From Riptortus pedestris (lineage: Eukaryota; Arthropoda; Insecta; Hemiptera; Alydidae): a stretch of DNA of 64,000 nt. Below the pieces are notes generated by a model. It was given only the letters and a program-made list of their open reading frames with translations, had not been told where the DNA came from and searched no databases. The position numbers were made by a program, and so were the translations under genes. Location of the stretch: NCBI GenBank assembly GCA_019009955.1, contig CM032230.1, positions 6,664,501 to 6,728,500 of the forward strand. The letters are read 5' to 3'. Within the stretch, counting starts at the first letter, position 1. Every line of letters starts with the position of its first letter. Shown in pieces: positions 33,040 to 44,716 of this stretch.

Positions 33040-33684
33040 ATGTCTTTTTGGTTGGAATTGCTCTTCGTACTCGTGGTTTTCACCTTCCAAATCATTGCCT
33101 TCTTCTATATAGGCATTCAGATCAGTGACAATGACCTGATGCCAAAATGCAGAGTTTCCAACTCGAGCCAAGGGGAAGTCTGCTTAATGAGTATCATTCC
33201 TCCTGAACTCGTCACTGATGTTCAAACTCAAAAATGGATTCCACTTATTCTCTACAGCTTCATCGTCACCATTCTACAACTCCGGGCCTTTCTACACATC
33301 ATAGTCGGCATATTGAACTACTTGAAAGACTTTTTAGGATATTCGCTACATAAGTTCTTGGTAAGGTTTTTCATATACATTTGCCTGGTGCTCAAAGTAT
33401 CAGTTCATGTGTACACTGCTTTTGCTATCATTTCTTATTATAACTCAGAGATATTCCAGAGAAGAGGAAAAGTCTTTGTTGGCTACATTAACAACAGCAC
33501 TTATGCTCAAAGTATCCACTGTGAAAATGGAATTGCTATCAATGATGAAGTCATGTGCGAAATTGATTATTTTAGGAAGTGGCCTGATATTCTTGTTCCA
33601 ATTGCAACATACCTATTCCCCTTCATTGCACACATGACATTTTCATATTTTAGACAATTATTATGGCTCCAAGGACTTTTGTAA
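33040..33684 (+). CDS. uncharacterised four-transmembrane protein, copy B, 214 aa
   Basis: Paralogue of the protein at 21529 with the same start context (ACCATGTCTTTTTGG). Predicted membrane segments at about residues 8-29, 67-90, 108-132 and 184-205. C37/C48 in loop 1, C161/C173 in the loop before segment 4, and the NNST glycosylation site are all kept. Compared with copy A it lacks four residues in segment 1 and one after C37, all in frame. About 16 of the 59 residues spanning segment 1 and loop 1 differ, whereas the stretch from SYYNSEIF to ATYLFPF is nearly identical. The C-terminal tail is different (FSYFRQLLWLQGLL). Function unknown; the remote innexin-like layout noted for copy A applies here too. 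Confidence 0.55.
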   Translation: MSFWLELLFVLVVFTFQIIAFFYIGIQISDNDLMPKCRVSNSSQGEVCLMSIIPPELVTDVQTQKWIPLILYSFIVTILQLRAFLHIIVGILNYLKDFLGYSLHKFLVRFFIYICLVLKVSVHVYTAFAIISYYNSEIFQRRGKVFVGYINNSTYAQSIHCENGIAINDEVMCEIDYFRKWPDILVPIATYLFPFIAHMTFSYFRQLLWLQGLL

Positions 33685-33689
33685 CGATT

Positions 33690-35640
33690 GTAAACCAAAT
33701 CCAGCAGATTTCTATCCCACAATTATTTTAGCAAAGTAATTTTTGTGATGTAAGTGTAGTTTTTATAGAGTTTTTATTTATGAAGATTATGAACCAAATT
33801 CTTGTGAGATTATTCTTAACTATTGTTTTGGCAAAATCATTTTTTAGTGAATTCTGTATAGTTTTTTAGTGTACTTAAAATTAGATATTTCTAACAAACT
33901 AAATTTTTGTAAAATTAATTAATATATTTAAGGCTCATATTTTGATACAACTGATTTTTTTAACTATTATAAACCAATTTCTACTGATTTTCTATTCTTC
34001 TGTTCTGTTAGCAAATAATTTTTGTGACTCCTGTAGTTTTTACAAATGCTTTATAAATATTTCGATTTTTGGAACAATTGTAAACCAAACGTTTTGGAGA
34101 TTCATCTCAACTATTCAGGTGGATCATTATTTTTAGTGATGTCTGTATAATTTGGTGTATATTTGAATTTACCAAAATTAACTTTTGTAATATGTATATA
34201 TATTTTTGGCTCATATTTTTAACCAATTTCTACTGATTTTCTTTTCTTCTGTTCTGCTGGCAAAGTAATTTATCAAGTTACAAAGTTAATATTTTTCAGT
34301 GGATTAAAAATTAGCAGGAAAATTGTATTAGCAGTTAGTTGGTTTATTTGATATCATAAAGATTATTATCACTGTAATGGAAAAACTATTACAAACCCGA
34401 TTTATGTCCTCTCCCCACCTAAAAGAACAAAGTTCATAAATGCCACATAACATTTTTTTAACTAAGTTGATTATTTGATGGTATAACTGCAAAAAGTAAG
34501 CATCAACAAAATATTAATTCTCTTCTTGAAGTTCCAGAATTCAGAAAAGTAATCTCAGGTTTATTTAATATTGCGGTACAACGGACTTTTGTTGCATTCG
34601 TAAACCAAATTCTAATGAATATTTATTCTTCGGTTTTATTAGGAAAGTAATTTTTTGTGACTCGAGTGTAATTTTTATCTACACTTCAATTTAGAAATGT
34701 CTTCTTAGCTAACTTTTTTTTTTTAATATTAATATATATTCATATTTGAGCTTCATATTTTGGGACGACATGGTAAATAAATTTTGTAACCATTGCTAAA
34801 CCAAATCATCTGAATTTCTGTTCTGTTAGAATAGTAATATTTTAGTCTTAAGTGTACTTTTTATGCATACTTCAATTTAAAAATATATATATCTAAGTAT
34901 TCTTTTGTAATACTTATGTAAATACATATTTTAGGTACACATTTTGTATCAACTGAGAACTAAATTATCATGAATTTGTATTCATCTGCTCTTACAACAG
35001 TAATTTTTGTAATTCAAATGTAGTTTTTATGTATATTTCAATTTTTAAATGTATACCTAATTAAACAAGTCTAGTAATTTATGTATTTTCATATTTTAAG
35101 TTCAAGTTTTCGTAGTTCAGACAACAACAAATGTAACAATTTGAAAAACCAAATTCTTCTGAATTTCTCTTCTGTTAGCAGAGCAATTATTTGTGGAATG
35201 ACTGAAGTTTACATAAATTATTCAATTTAGAAATTAATACCTAATTAAACTTTTTTAACATTAATATATTTTCATATTTTGGTAGAAAAGATGTTTGTAA
35301 CAGTTATAAACCAAATTCTACCTAATTTTCTATTCTTCTGTTCTGTTAGAATAGGCAATTGTTTGTCACCCATATGCAGTTTTTGTGTACATTTCAATTA
35401 AAAAATATATATCTAACTAGATTTTTGTAATAATTATATATATGTTCAAAATTTGGTACAATGTTTTTTAGTGAAAATCTAAAATAATTTCTATTCTTCT
35501 TTATTAGCAAACTACTTTATTGTGATTTGTGTGTAGTTTTCATTGCATACTTTGATTTAAACATATATACCTAATTAACTTTTGTAATATTTATTAAATT
35601 TTCAATTTTCTGACACTGAAATCGGTTGTTTGAAAATCCC
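33690..35640 (+). repeat. degenerate tandem repeats downstream of gene copy B
   Basis: Same repeat field as 22190-24520, one 420-base block shorter. Each unit contains 'aaaccaa..ctactgat', a pyrimidine run and TTAG. Confidence 0.75.
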
Positions 35641-36256
35641 TAACTATCTGATGTATGTAATTTAATTATAAATTCTCACAATGTATTATTATTTAAACAA
35701 AAGGAAAAGAGATTCAGTTCTTTTATTAAGAATTTCTTGTAATTTCAATGAATAAATAACTTTGAAAATAAAAAAAAAATGTTATTATTCATCATCATGT
35801 CCTCATAAAGTTCATTTCACATCTGCCAGGGGGAAAAGAAGAATAGGAGAGTTAAGTTATTTTATTAGATGTTTTTACTTCCTTATTCCGAAAAGTGGCA
35901 ACAGACTACGTGGGAAACCTAAATAGTTTACACAGATGGAACTCAGTTATATAGGGGCTGCCGAAACTAAGCAGATTGATCTCATCTCACAATATATTTC
36001 CTATTTCTGAGTAAAAGTCCAAGGAGTAAAAGTATGGGTTTACTGAAGGCTGGAAACAAGGAAGTATAATATCTTATTTAATATTTAATATACAAAAGAA
36101 ATGTTGGACAACAATTTTAGAGCACCATTAGTTTAACAAGACTGAATCTTTAACATTTGTCAAAACTACGCATAATTACAGATATGTTTTGAATGTTCGA
36201 ACGCCCTCCTATTCCTGGTCAAATTTCAGCCTTTAACCGCTAGTAACTTTTAGTGG

Positions 36257-36612
36257 ACTGGGTGGGAAAATAAATAGTCCTGGTTCACTTTAAACTTGCT
36301 TATTAACAATAGCACAATAACCTCTTCTGCAGGAGGATCTAATATTTACACAAAACAACAAGTCTATTTACAGTATTTACAATTCGTACAGTATCGACAG
36401 ACACTTAACACAATCACACTTTCTCAATATTATAAAGTTTGCATCTAGCACAATACACCAGATATTTACTTTGCACTCGCCGATGAAATCTGTAACTAAC
36501 TATTCTCGTTAACCTTTTTCACTCACTGTATATTTTAAAACATCTGGCATTTCTGCTGTTATACCACAAGTTTACTTCATTCATCGCCAATGGCTCACAA
36601 GTATGTGAGTCA
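36257..36612 (-). mobile_element. unit-B-specific insertion with ~17-bp flanking repeat
   Basis: Absent from unit A at about 25700-25715. Flanks are CCGCTAGTAACTTTTAG (left) and CCGCTACAAACTTTTAG (right), one of which is present in unit A. The insert reads TG...CA like an LTR, but a 17-base duplication suits a retroposon better. Class unknown. Confidence 0.45.
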
Positions 36613-36649
36613 CCGCTACAAACTTTTAGCATTGAATGAGATAGTTAAA

Positions 36650-37982
36650 TATTTCACATTTTTAATGCTTTCAAAATTTGGAAGGCAGTCGTAGGAAGAT
36701 CTGCTTTGGACTAGTATCACACCATTTACCTTTCAAAATAAAATTTGCTGCAATTAGTTATACCTACATTTAATTAGAGCTTAATTTAATTAGTAAGATC
36801 ACTATGGCTGATTAATTCGTAAAGTACAATAAATAAGAAAGTCATCTTCCTTATTTCAGTTGTGTTATACAAGTAATATTAATGAATTTAATTGGATGTA
36901 GGTACTGAATGTGTAGAGCTTAATAATCATATAGCAAGTAAATTATATAAGCATTAATATACTATTTTCTTTTTTATTTATTTACATCCACTTTATGCTA
37001 CTATGTCTAATTGGGGACAACAAATATATTAGATTTGTAAAATATAGAAGTGCTTTCTTCAAGAAACAAAATCAGCACATAGCTACACAGAACTCTCAAT
37101 AAATAAAAATACACAATTAAGAATATTTCAGATTATGTTTCTTTAAAAAGATGAAGTCCTTAAATACTTTCAAACTTCATCTATAAAATGACCTGCCTTC
37201 AGCTAGTAATTCATGTAGATTTGGAGTCAGTGAAAATGATGATCAGAGAATTTAATGGTTAGATGATCAAAAAAATTGTCAATGAAGAAATTTTTCAGTC
37301 GATTAATTGATTACGAATATTCGTGATCGTTAATGTGAGATCAATACTACTGCTCCTATTAGGGCCATCAAAAGACGGTAAATTTAGATTTTCATTTACT
37401 ATGTTTTAAGTCATTCATTAATAGGAATGTTCTAATTGTCACCCTCTTTGATTAATCTGGTTATCAAACCAAAATTTTTATCTCGAATTACTGCCTATAG
37501 AAATAATATTTTGAGACTTTAAGTCAGTTAAAATTATCATTCACACTCCCTTGTCTTTCAAAACAAAATTTATTTCCATTACTAATACCTATATTTAATT
37601 AATAAGACTCACTTGTACAGAAAATTAGTTTGTACAAGCAAAAGTACCGTGAATGAGAAAGTCATCTTCCTTATTCCAATTGTGTTATACAACTAAATGT
37701 TATGAAGTCAATTGGATGTAGACACTAAATGTGTGCAGCTTAACAATCATGTAGTAAGTAAATTAGATAAACTTTAAATATAATATTAGATTTGTAAAAT
37801 ATAGAAGTGCTTCTTCAAAATACAATATTAGCACACAGCTACACATTAACTTAAAGAACTCTCAGTAAATTAAAATACACAATCAAGAATATTTCAGATT
37901 ATGTTTCTTTAAAAAGATGAACAGTCCTTGAATACTTTCAAACTCATCTATAAATGAGCTGCCTTCTGCTAGCAATTCATGT
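36650..37982 (+). repeat. imperfect ~800-bp tandem duplication
   Basis: 36700-37220 resembles 37540-37982 (e.g. GAGAAAGTCATCTTCCTTAT, TATAGAAGTGCTT, TTTCAGATTATGTTTC, GCTAG.AATTCATGTA). A SINE tail fragment (36975-37020) lies in the first copy. The mariner copy 3 begins at the TA of ATTCATGTA in the second. Confidence 0.75.
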
Positions 37983-37983
37983 A

Positions 37984-38648
37984 CGTAGTAAGGTCCGAAA
38001 GTTTCTGGTCTGGGATAGAAGGAAAGGTGAAAGAAAAAAAACTGGTTTTACTGCTTTTTAATATATTCTCCTCTAAGTTCAATACACTTATTACAACACT
38101 TTAGCAACATTTCTATACCATGAAAAAAATAATTTTCTTCTTTGTTAAAAAAATGTTCTTCCATTGCTGCTTGGAGCTCTTCGTCAGTGTTAAATCGCTT
38201 TCCACGAAGGTCAGATTTTAATTTTGAGAAAAGGTATAAATCACTAGGGGCCAAGTCTGGGCTGTAGGGTGGGTGAGAGATTTCTTGGAATCCACAGTCC
38301 TTCACAGCGGCCTTGGAAATCAATGCTGTGTGGACAGGGGAATTGTCGTGAAGGAGGCGGACGCCTCTGCTTAACTTCCCTCGCCTCTTCTCTTTAATGG
38401 CGTCTCGTAACCGGTGAAGTAGGGCTGCATAATACTCACCATTCATTGTGGTATTCCTTTCTTTAAAATCTATCAATAGTATTCCTTTACAGTCCCAAAA
38501 AATTGTGGCCATTACTTTTTTTGTTGACTGCGTGACTTTTGCCTTTAAAGGAGGCGCTTCTCCTGGTCTTCTCCATTCCATGGACTCTCTTTTGCTGAGT
38601 GGGTCATAATATAGAACCATTGTCTCATCTCCAGTTACAATTGAGTCC
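37984..38648 (-). pseudogene. mariner element copy 3, 5' half missing
   Basis: Left terminal repeat CGTAGTAAGGTCCGAAAG intact and preceded by target TA. The unoccupied paralogous target is at about 37208-37217. The minus-strand frame retains TGDE, HDNSPVH and YSPDLAPSD but joins unrelated sequence upstream of TGDE, at 38648. The whole N-terminal DNA-binding region and the other terminal repeat are gone. The 209-residue open frame is thus a chimeric remnant. Confidence 0.88.
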
Positions 38649-38779
38649 TTCGATCTCAGTAATCTAATAGTACTCATGAAGTATTAGATCTTACCAACTG
38701 CCTGAATTCTTTAACAGCCATCGTGTAACCATTGATTCTGTTTCTTTAGCTTTAAGCAATAATTACATTGTATTATCAG

Positions 38780-39900
38780 TATATAATGTTGCAATTACTT
38801 GCAGGAGGGCAGAACCTCTCGGATTTGAGCCATTTAAGATGATCTACATCACTCAGAGCATACAATGTAACCGAATGTAATAGCACATTAATTAATGATG
38901 TAATTTCTTTCGAGTATGATTTAAAACTTATTTTGACAATCATTATTGATGATGTTTTGTGGATTGTCAGTAACCAATTAATGACATATTCGGTCATCAA
39001 CTTATTGAATAATTCGATTTTTATTGAGCCAAAAACACACTCAATCTGTAGTAGTGCTCTTCATTCTCCACATTTAGTAACTTGGGATTTTGGTAAGGAG
39101 TTTGTGCTATATGATAAAAATGGGAGCAATTTACTAGAATTAAATATTCTATGCGTGAACATTTCTTTTAACTCTGAAACAATAGCCTTTATAAATGCAA
39201 AAAATATATGTCTCGAATCGTGGGACATAAAATCAAAAACAAAGATATGCTCAAAAAGTGAATCCATTTTTAATAATTTACATAGTCATCCCTTAAAAAC
39301 ATTTTATTCTTGATAGAAAAAAATGGATCATGGGAGAATCACATGCATAGATTGTGTCAAAGGGAATGTCTTATGGAGTATAAATTCAAATTCACAAGAT
39401 GACACTTTCCTAATTACAAAATTCCTCCCTCAGTTTATTATTGGAAAGTACAATTTATCAACAGACAACAACCAACAAAGATATGCAGTTCTTGATGCAT
39501 CAAATGAAAGAAAACTGTACGAAAAACACCTACCAGCTGACATTTTATAAGTGTCTCAGTATATTTTGATTTGCCAAGCAAAACAACACTTCATCATTAT
39601 GAGTTTCCTTGAAAAAATTTACTTTTAACTGGTTTCAGCTAATAATAACGGGAATATTTTGGATATTCTGTCTATAAAAACCACAGTCATCCTGTTCCTA
39701 TTGCTACTATTAAGATATACAACATTGATTCACTTCTGCAGACTTTGGAATTGAAACCAATGTAATGGAAAACTGTCTCTGGGATATTTCCAGTTGAAAA
39801 TAAAGTTTTATATCTGCATAAGTTGGGAAAACAGATTCTTCCAGTTTTATGAAAAATGCTTGCGGACTGAAAAATGATAGGTGATTTCCCCAAACCAGCA
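38780..39900 (+). pseudogene. decayed gene fragment, beta-propeller-like
   Basis: A frame from about 38800, with a TGA near 38850, continues to 39313. Two adjacent stops then break it before the same frame resumes at 39323-39550. Segments such as NICLESWDIKSKTKI and GRITCIDCVKGNVLW look like WD40 or PQQ-type propeller blades. At about 39640-39760 NNNGNILDI and PVPIATIKIYN continue the pattern in another frame. An acceptor-like CTTGCAG lies at about 38795-38802. I do not recognise the protein. The breaks could be mutations or assembly errors. Confidence 0.35.
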
Positions 39901-39949
39901 TTCCATGGAGTAAAAAAGGACAAGAGCAGACAGGTCTTCAGAAGGTTCT

Positions 39950-40354
39950 CTTTCTCTCTCTCTGGCTTCCGGGTGAAAAGGTTGACTAAAACCCTTGTTG
40001 TCAGCTCATAGAATGGCTATAATTTGGAGACATCATTTTCAACAGCAGTAGGCTGAAATTGTGTAAGATGTATCAGTTCCTCCTTACTACAAGGCACCTG
40101 TCCTGTTTTTTATTGTAAAGTATTATGTATATATTTTTTGAAATATGTAAATATTGATTTTTATTTAATGGGTCCCATACAATTTTGTTGCCTTTTAGAT
40201 TAAGTCTCTGATGTAATCCCTCTCGGACCAAATTCTGAATTTTTTTGAGGATAATTTTAGAATTTTGGTCTGGATTTAATTTATGTTAGTTAGAAAAGTC
40301 TTATAGATATGTTTTATCTGGTATTGATTATCATCATAATTAAACTGGCATCAT
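39950..40354. other. no gene recognised
   Basis: Mixed-composition then AT-rich sequence, possibly the end of the decayed gene at 38780-39900. Confidence 0.3.
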
Positions 40355-40680
40355 CCCCATAAACACTTCAAATGTTCAACAAGAGTTAACAGATTTAGTT
40401 ATTGACATATTTCAAACAGGATAAACAATTCCACCTTAGGGATTAATTCATCAGATAAGAAGTGTATCACAGTGACAAAAATAAGAAAAACCGAAAGGCC
40501 AACCCAATAAACCAGGCAAGGCCTTGAACTTATTAAAGTAGGAAATAAACATTCAATAATAACTTGATATTATGTATGTTCATCATTGGGTATTCATTCC
40601 ATTGCTTCCTGTGTACTATTTACAATTATTTATTATCGAATTAGACTTGATGATAAATCAATAACTAAGTACAGATACAT
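40355..40680. repeat. segmental duplication, unit B (distal part)
   Basis: Matches 26620-27060. It shows that the duplication extended beyond the four-TM gene and its repeat field. Confidence 0.7.
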
Positions 40681-41169
40681 CAATTAGCAACAGGAAGTCA
40701 CATTTTGATATTTTAGGCATATTTTATTTATTTTTCTTCAGCAAGGATAAAATAACTTTATGTTCTTTAAAATATTTAAAAAACAACTCAAGATTTGTTT
40801 CCTTTCCTGTCTTCTGAGCCATCACTAAAGTCACATCTTCCTCTCTTCTTTGGCTTGAAAGTTTGTTAGTCCAAGTACAGGTTTTCTGAAATTATAGTGA
40901 TTTTCATTAGAAAATGGTAACAACATTAGTACTGATAAATGATTTTGTATGAACTTGAAACACCTTGTTGAAAGGGGGTTAATACATACTCCTTGATACA
41001 TACTTACTGTTAATATAAGGTCATAGCACTATTTAGATTCTAAACTGAAGACAAACCCCTTGAATTTCCAGAAGAGAAGACAAACTACAAGACCATGAAG
41101 CAATACCACTGATTTCATAGCTGCAATCAGTATTGTTCCATAATGTGTGCAACCGAAAAGGATGCCATA
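40681..41169. other. no feature recognised
   Basis: No convincing coding sequence. Confidence 0.35.
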
Positions 41170-41421
41170 TACAGTAGCTCACAGTGAAAATGATACACCA
41201 TACAAATTTCACAAAATGTTCATTTATTATGTACAATAATATATTTTTTTAAAAAAGGTTGTTCCTAAAATTTACACAATTTTATCTAGAAAAAAAAATA
41301 AATATCTCTTATTATTATTATCCTAATAATTAATAATGCCTGAGCATAAAAAAAACAAAAATGAAATTCCAGACCTCACAGTGAAAATGATACACTTTAA
41401 TAAAATTCAAATTAAAAGTAA

Positions 41422-43591
41422 TCTATATATATATAAAATTGTAACCTCTGTCTGTACATTGATTTTTTTCGCGAAATTTCACGATAACTTTTCGTTTCAC
41501 ATGTCATAGACACCATAACTGCATTTTGTTTCTTTCGTGTATGTTTGTTTGTTACCTTTTCACGCATAAACGGCTGAACCGAATTTCATGAAACTTGGTA
41601 TGTATATTACTACTAACCCAACTTAGACTTTAGGCTATATTAATTTTCTCTGAGACGAACAGGAGTGGGGGTTATAAGGGAAGCCTGAAATTAAAAATAG
41701 CGATATTTCGTTTTATATTGGTTTTTCGGCAAATATGCACATAACAAAAGTTGTTTATTTTGTTATTTAGAGTAACTTTTGTTATATACACTTTTGTCGT
41801 ATACCGAAGTTTAAATGCGTTATACGCTAAAAATTATAGCGGGAGTCAACAATATTATTTGCCAAAAAAGACTCAACCGAACTAAATAAAACTCGGTATG
41901 TGTATTAGCAGTGAGGCCTTCATTATAATAAGCCATACCAACATTTCTATGGACGGGCAGGAGTGGGGGTTATAAGGGAAGCCTGAAATTAAAAATAGCG
42001 ATATTTCGTTTCCTATTGGTTTTTCCGCAAATATAAACATAATAAAAGTTGTTTATTTTGTTATTTGGAGTAACTTTTGTTATATACACTTTTGTCTTAT
42101 ACCTAAGTATAAATGAGTTATACGTTAAAACTTTGCGGGCACTAACGTTTGAACCGAACTTACAAAGCTCGGTATGTCAATTAGCATTAATTCTTCCATA
42201 AATATAAGTTATATTAAAATTTTTAGGTTCGAACGGGAGGGGGGTTATAAGGGTGGCCTGAAATAAAAATTCACCATTTTTACATGTATAAGAGACGGGA
42301 AATATAAATAAAAGTCCGTCACGCAGGGGCTGCGTAAACTAAGCAGATTTCTCACGTGAAGTTTTACAATAGAGAAATTTCACGAGAGCCGAGTCAGTCA
42401 AGGAAAGGGCCGAACTAGCTTTTGGCGAGAAAGTAACTCTCGTCCGTTAGGCTCCGAGATTAAATTAAAAACAATTCAATCTCAAAAAACACAAAAGATG
42501 GACTTACCGTTAATGATAGCAGCGCTCTGAACACTTATTACACCAACACTAAATAGTACCACAGAATATCCATTATTTGTAAGACTTAATACTGCTGTGA
42601 ATATTAAGTAAACAAATAAAGGGCAAGTCAAATGGTAAGAATTTTCCTGATAGCAAACAGTCTGAGTTCTAAACAATCAGGTTAGCCAGCTTTTACCGGA
42701 AATAAAAGCAATTACGGAAATATATTTGAATATAAGTTATAAATTGTATTCATATAACTATTTATTATATCTAGTACTGTAATTAATAATAGACCAGAAT
42801 AATTTTAATCACAACCATGGGAAGAAAATAGAAAGGGGGGGGGCAAAATACGATTCAGACGGTTATGAGATTTTCACATGATTAAGGAACAAGCAGGTTA
42901 GCCAGCGAAGGTTTACAATAGATAAATATACATACAGGTAACACTTCCGTGAATATTAGTGAATAATTACAAACGGCAATGAGAAATCTTTCAGTGAATT
43001 TACAATATAAGTTAACCCAAAAGGGGTTAAAAAAGGTTCCTTTAATAGTCCCTACAACATAATACGGCTGGAGTAATTTGAAATAAATCAAAATGATTTC
43101 TATCTCAATCACTCAGATTTTTGTAGTCCAAGAAAAAAAGGGGGGGGGGTCAACAGAACGTATTTGTTTGTACCTCGTAAAATAAAGCTTTGTTGAAAAC
43201 AATATTTTGTATTTAACCTAATAATGAGGTGGTTCATTAGATATCAGCTTATTATTAATATGTCCCTAGTAGGAGTAGGGGTTTACTGAAAGCGGAACTC
43301 ATTACAAAAAAAAAACAAATATCTCGGTTAATACTCATTATACGGAAAATATGTATAGAACAATATTTATAGTAAATGTAATTTACAATATGATTGATTC
43401 TATACAATTTTTCGATCCGACGTATAGTAACGGAGATATTTCGAATTTTCGAAAATCCTCCCCTTTAAACCCCCCTCCCACTGGTCCGATTTCAGCCGTT
43501 AACGAACTTGATCTTTCTTTTTACATAAAACGACTAAATTTCGAGTTTCGTAACGATCAAACAAAAATTGCGACCGCTAGAGCGGTAACAG

Positions 43592-43670
<79 letters not shown>

Positions 43671-43996
43671 TATATATACAGTTTTGAACGGACCTCATTT
43701 TCGTCATCTACTAAGTAGGATCGATGGACATTTGAAGAAAAATGTCGAAAATTCCGTCATGAGTACAACCTCAATAGCTGATTTCCCTGAAGGGAAATCT
43801 GCTAAAATATCGAAGACAGGGAAGCCTTATCGAACAAATATTCTATTATTAGCAAATCCACGGCAACGACGGGTATCAATCCTAAACACTGGGACGGGTA
43901 AATGTCAAAATATTGTGCAATGTAAAGCCTGCTAAAAAATACCATCACCATTCAGCCTCAAATGAATTCCCGGGCGAAGCCGGGTATCTGAGCTAG
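41422..43996 (+). mobile_element. H1 Helitron-like element inside Tc1, itself split by H2
   Basis: Starts TCTATATATATATAAAATTG after an A and ends CCCGG-GCGAAG-CCGGG, TATCTGAG, CTAG followed by T, an A/T insertion as expected for Helitrons. H1 sequence occupies 41422-42309 and 43808-43996. The uninterrupted order can be read in the reverse copy at 14110-14140. Confidence 0.85.
42310..43807 (-). mobile_element. H2 Helentron-like element inside H1
   Basis: Reverse H2: AGTCCGTCACGCAGGGGCTG at 42313, (TA)n at about 43597-43668, left end ..GGGAAATCTGCTAAAA at 43807. About 600 bases (42400-43000) near its right end are not in the 27.9 kb copy. It lies in an AAATATAAA|AATATT context of H1. Confidence 0.82.
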
Positions 43997-44008
43997 TTTT
44001 GTATAACT

Positions 44009-44716
44009 TTAATATCTTGTTGGAAGTCGTTTGTTGTTGATTACTTTTCTTAAGCGGTTAGGGATAGATTCCACGAGTTTTTGGGTAAAATCTGGGGTAA
44101 TTTTCTCCCATTCTTCCAGGAGTGCCTTTTTTTAGATTTTCTTTGTTTGTAATATTATGTTATCGAATTTCTGTTTCCAACTTTGCCCACAAATGTTCAA
44201 TGGCATTTAAATCTAGTGACAGTGAAGGTGTCTTTATAAGTTTGGGACAGTTAAATGTAAGCCATTCTTTCACTATCAACGAAGAATGCTTGTGGTCATT
44301 ATCTTGGTAAAAAGTAAAAATATCTTTTAATCCAAGTTTTTCAGCAATTACCTTCAGATTTTGCCTTAATGTGTCCACATATAAATTTTTATCCATTATA
44401 CCTTCTATAAAATGCAGACTTCCCACACCAGAGGCTGTTATGCATCCCCACACCATCACACTCCCACCTCCATGTTTCAGTCGGTAAGAGATTTTGCTCG
44501 GAAAATGCTTCTCCAGATTTTTTCCAAACGTATCCACGTATTTGGGTATTTCGACCCAAAAATGTTAAATTTGCTTTCATCAGCAAAAATAAACTTATTC
44601 CAAAAGTCAAAATCTTTGGAAATGTGCTAATTTGCAAATTTTAGCCGGTTTTTTTTTATTTTTTTTTACTAATGAACAGCTTTTTCCTAGCAACTCTACC
44701 TTAGGACGCGACGCAC
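44009..44716 (-). pseudogene. Tc1 transposase, N-terminally truncated and frameshifted
   Basis: Minus strand. Near 44716 a TVRRVL segment begins. A second frame covers about 44637-44500 (KANLTFLGRN.., the region of the first catalytic Asp). The main frame 44537-44160 has KHGGGSVMVWGCITASGVG, FYQDNDHKHSS (second catalytic Asp) and LDLNAIEHLWAKLE (catalytic Glu), typical of D,D34-35E Tc1 enzymes. The C-terminus continues in another frame (KALLEEWEKI.., NNKRLPTRY) to a stop at 44009-44011. At least two frameshifts and loss of the DNA-binding domain make it inactive. Confidence 0.85.

Larger units (their letters stand above)
32670..36270 (+). repeat. segmental duplication, unit B (first part)
   Basis: Counterpart of 21150-25712. 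The upstream 370 bases look about 90-95% alike by eye. It lacks the solo LTR. Confidence 0.85.
41172..44716 (-). mobile_element. Tc1 element, truncated, containing nested H1 and H2 elements
   Basis: Left end after TA at 41170-41171: CAGTAGCTCACAGTGAAAAT. A second copy of CTCACAGTGAAAATGATACA lies at 41375-41395, 197 bases inside. That spacing is the IR/DR arrangement (outer and inner transposase-binding sites) seen in some Tc1 elements. Tc1 sequence runs to 41421, is broken by H1 (41422-43996), and resumes at 43997 with the transposase 3' end. At about 44716 it is truncated against an H2 fragment, so the other terminal repeat is lost. Confidence 0.8.

Noticed and set aside
43351..43935. 194-codon open frame across H2 and (TA)n
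   Set aside because: It spans a noncoding H2 body, a TA tract and the junction into H1; it is not conserved as protein in other copies.
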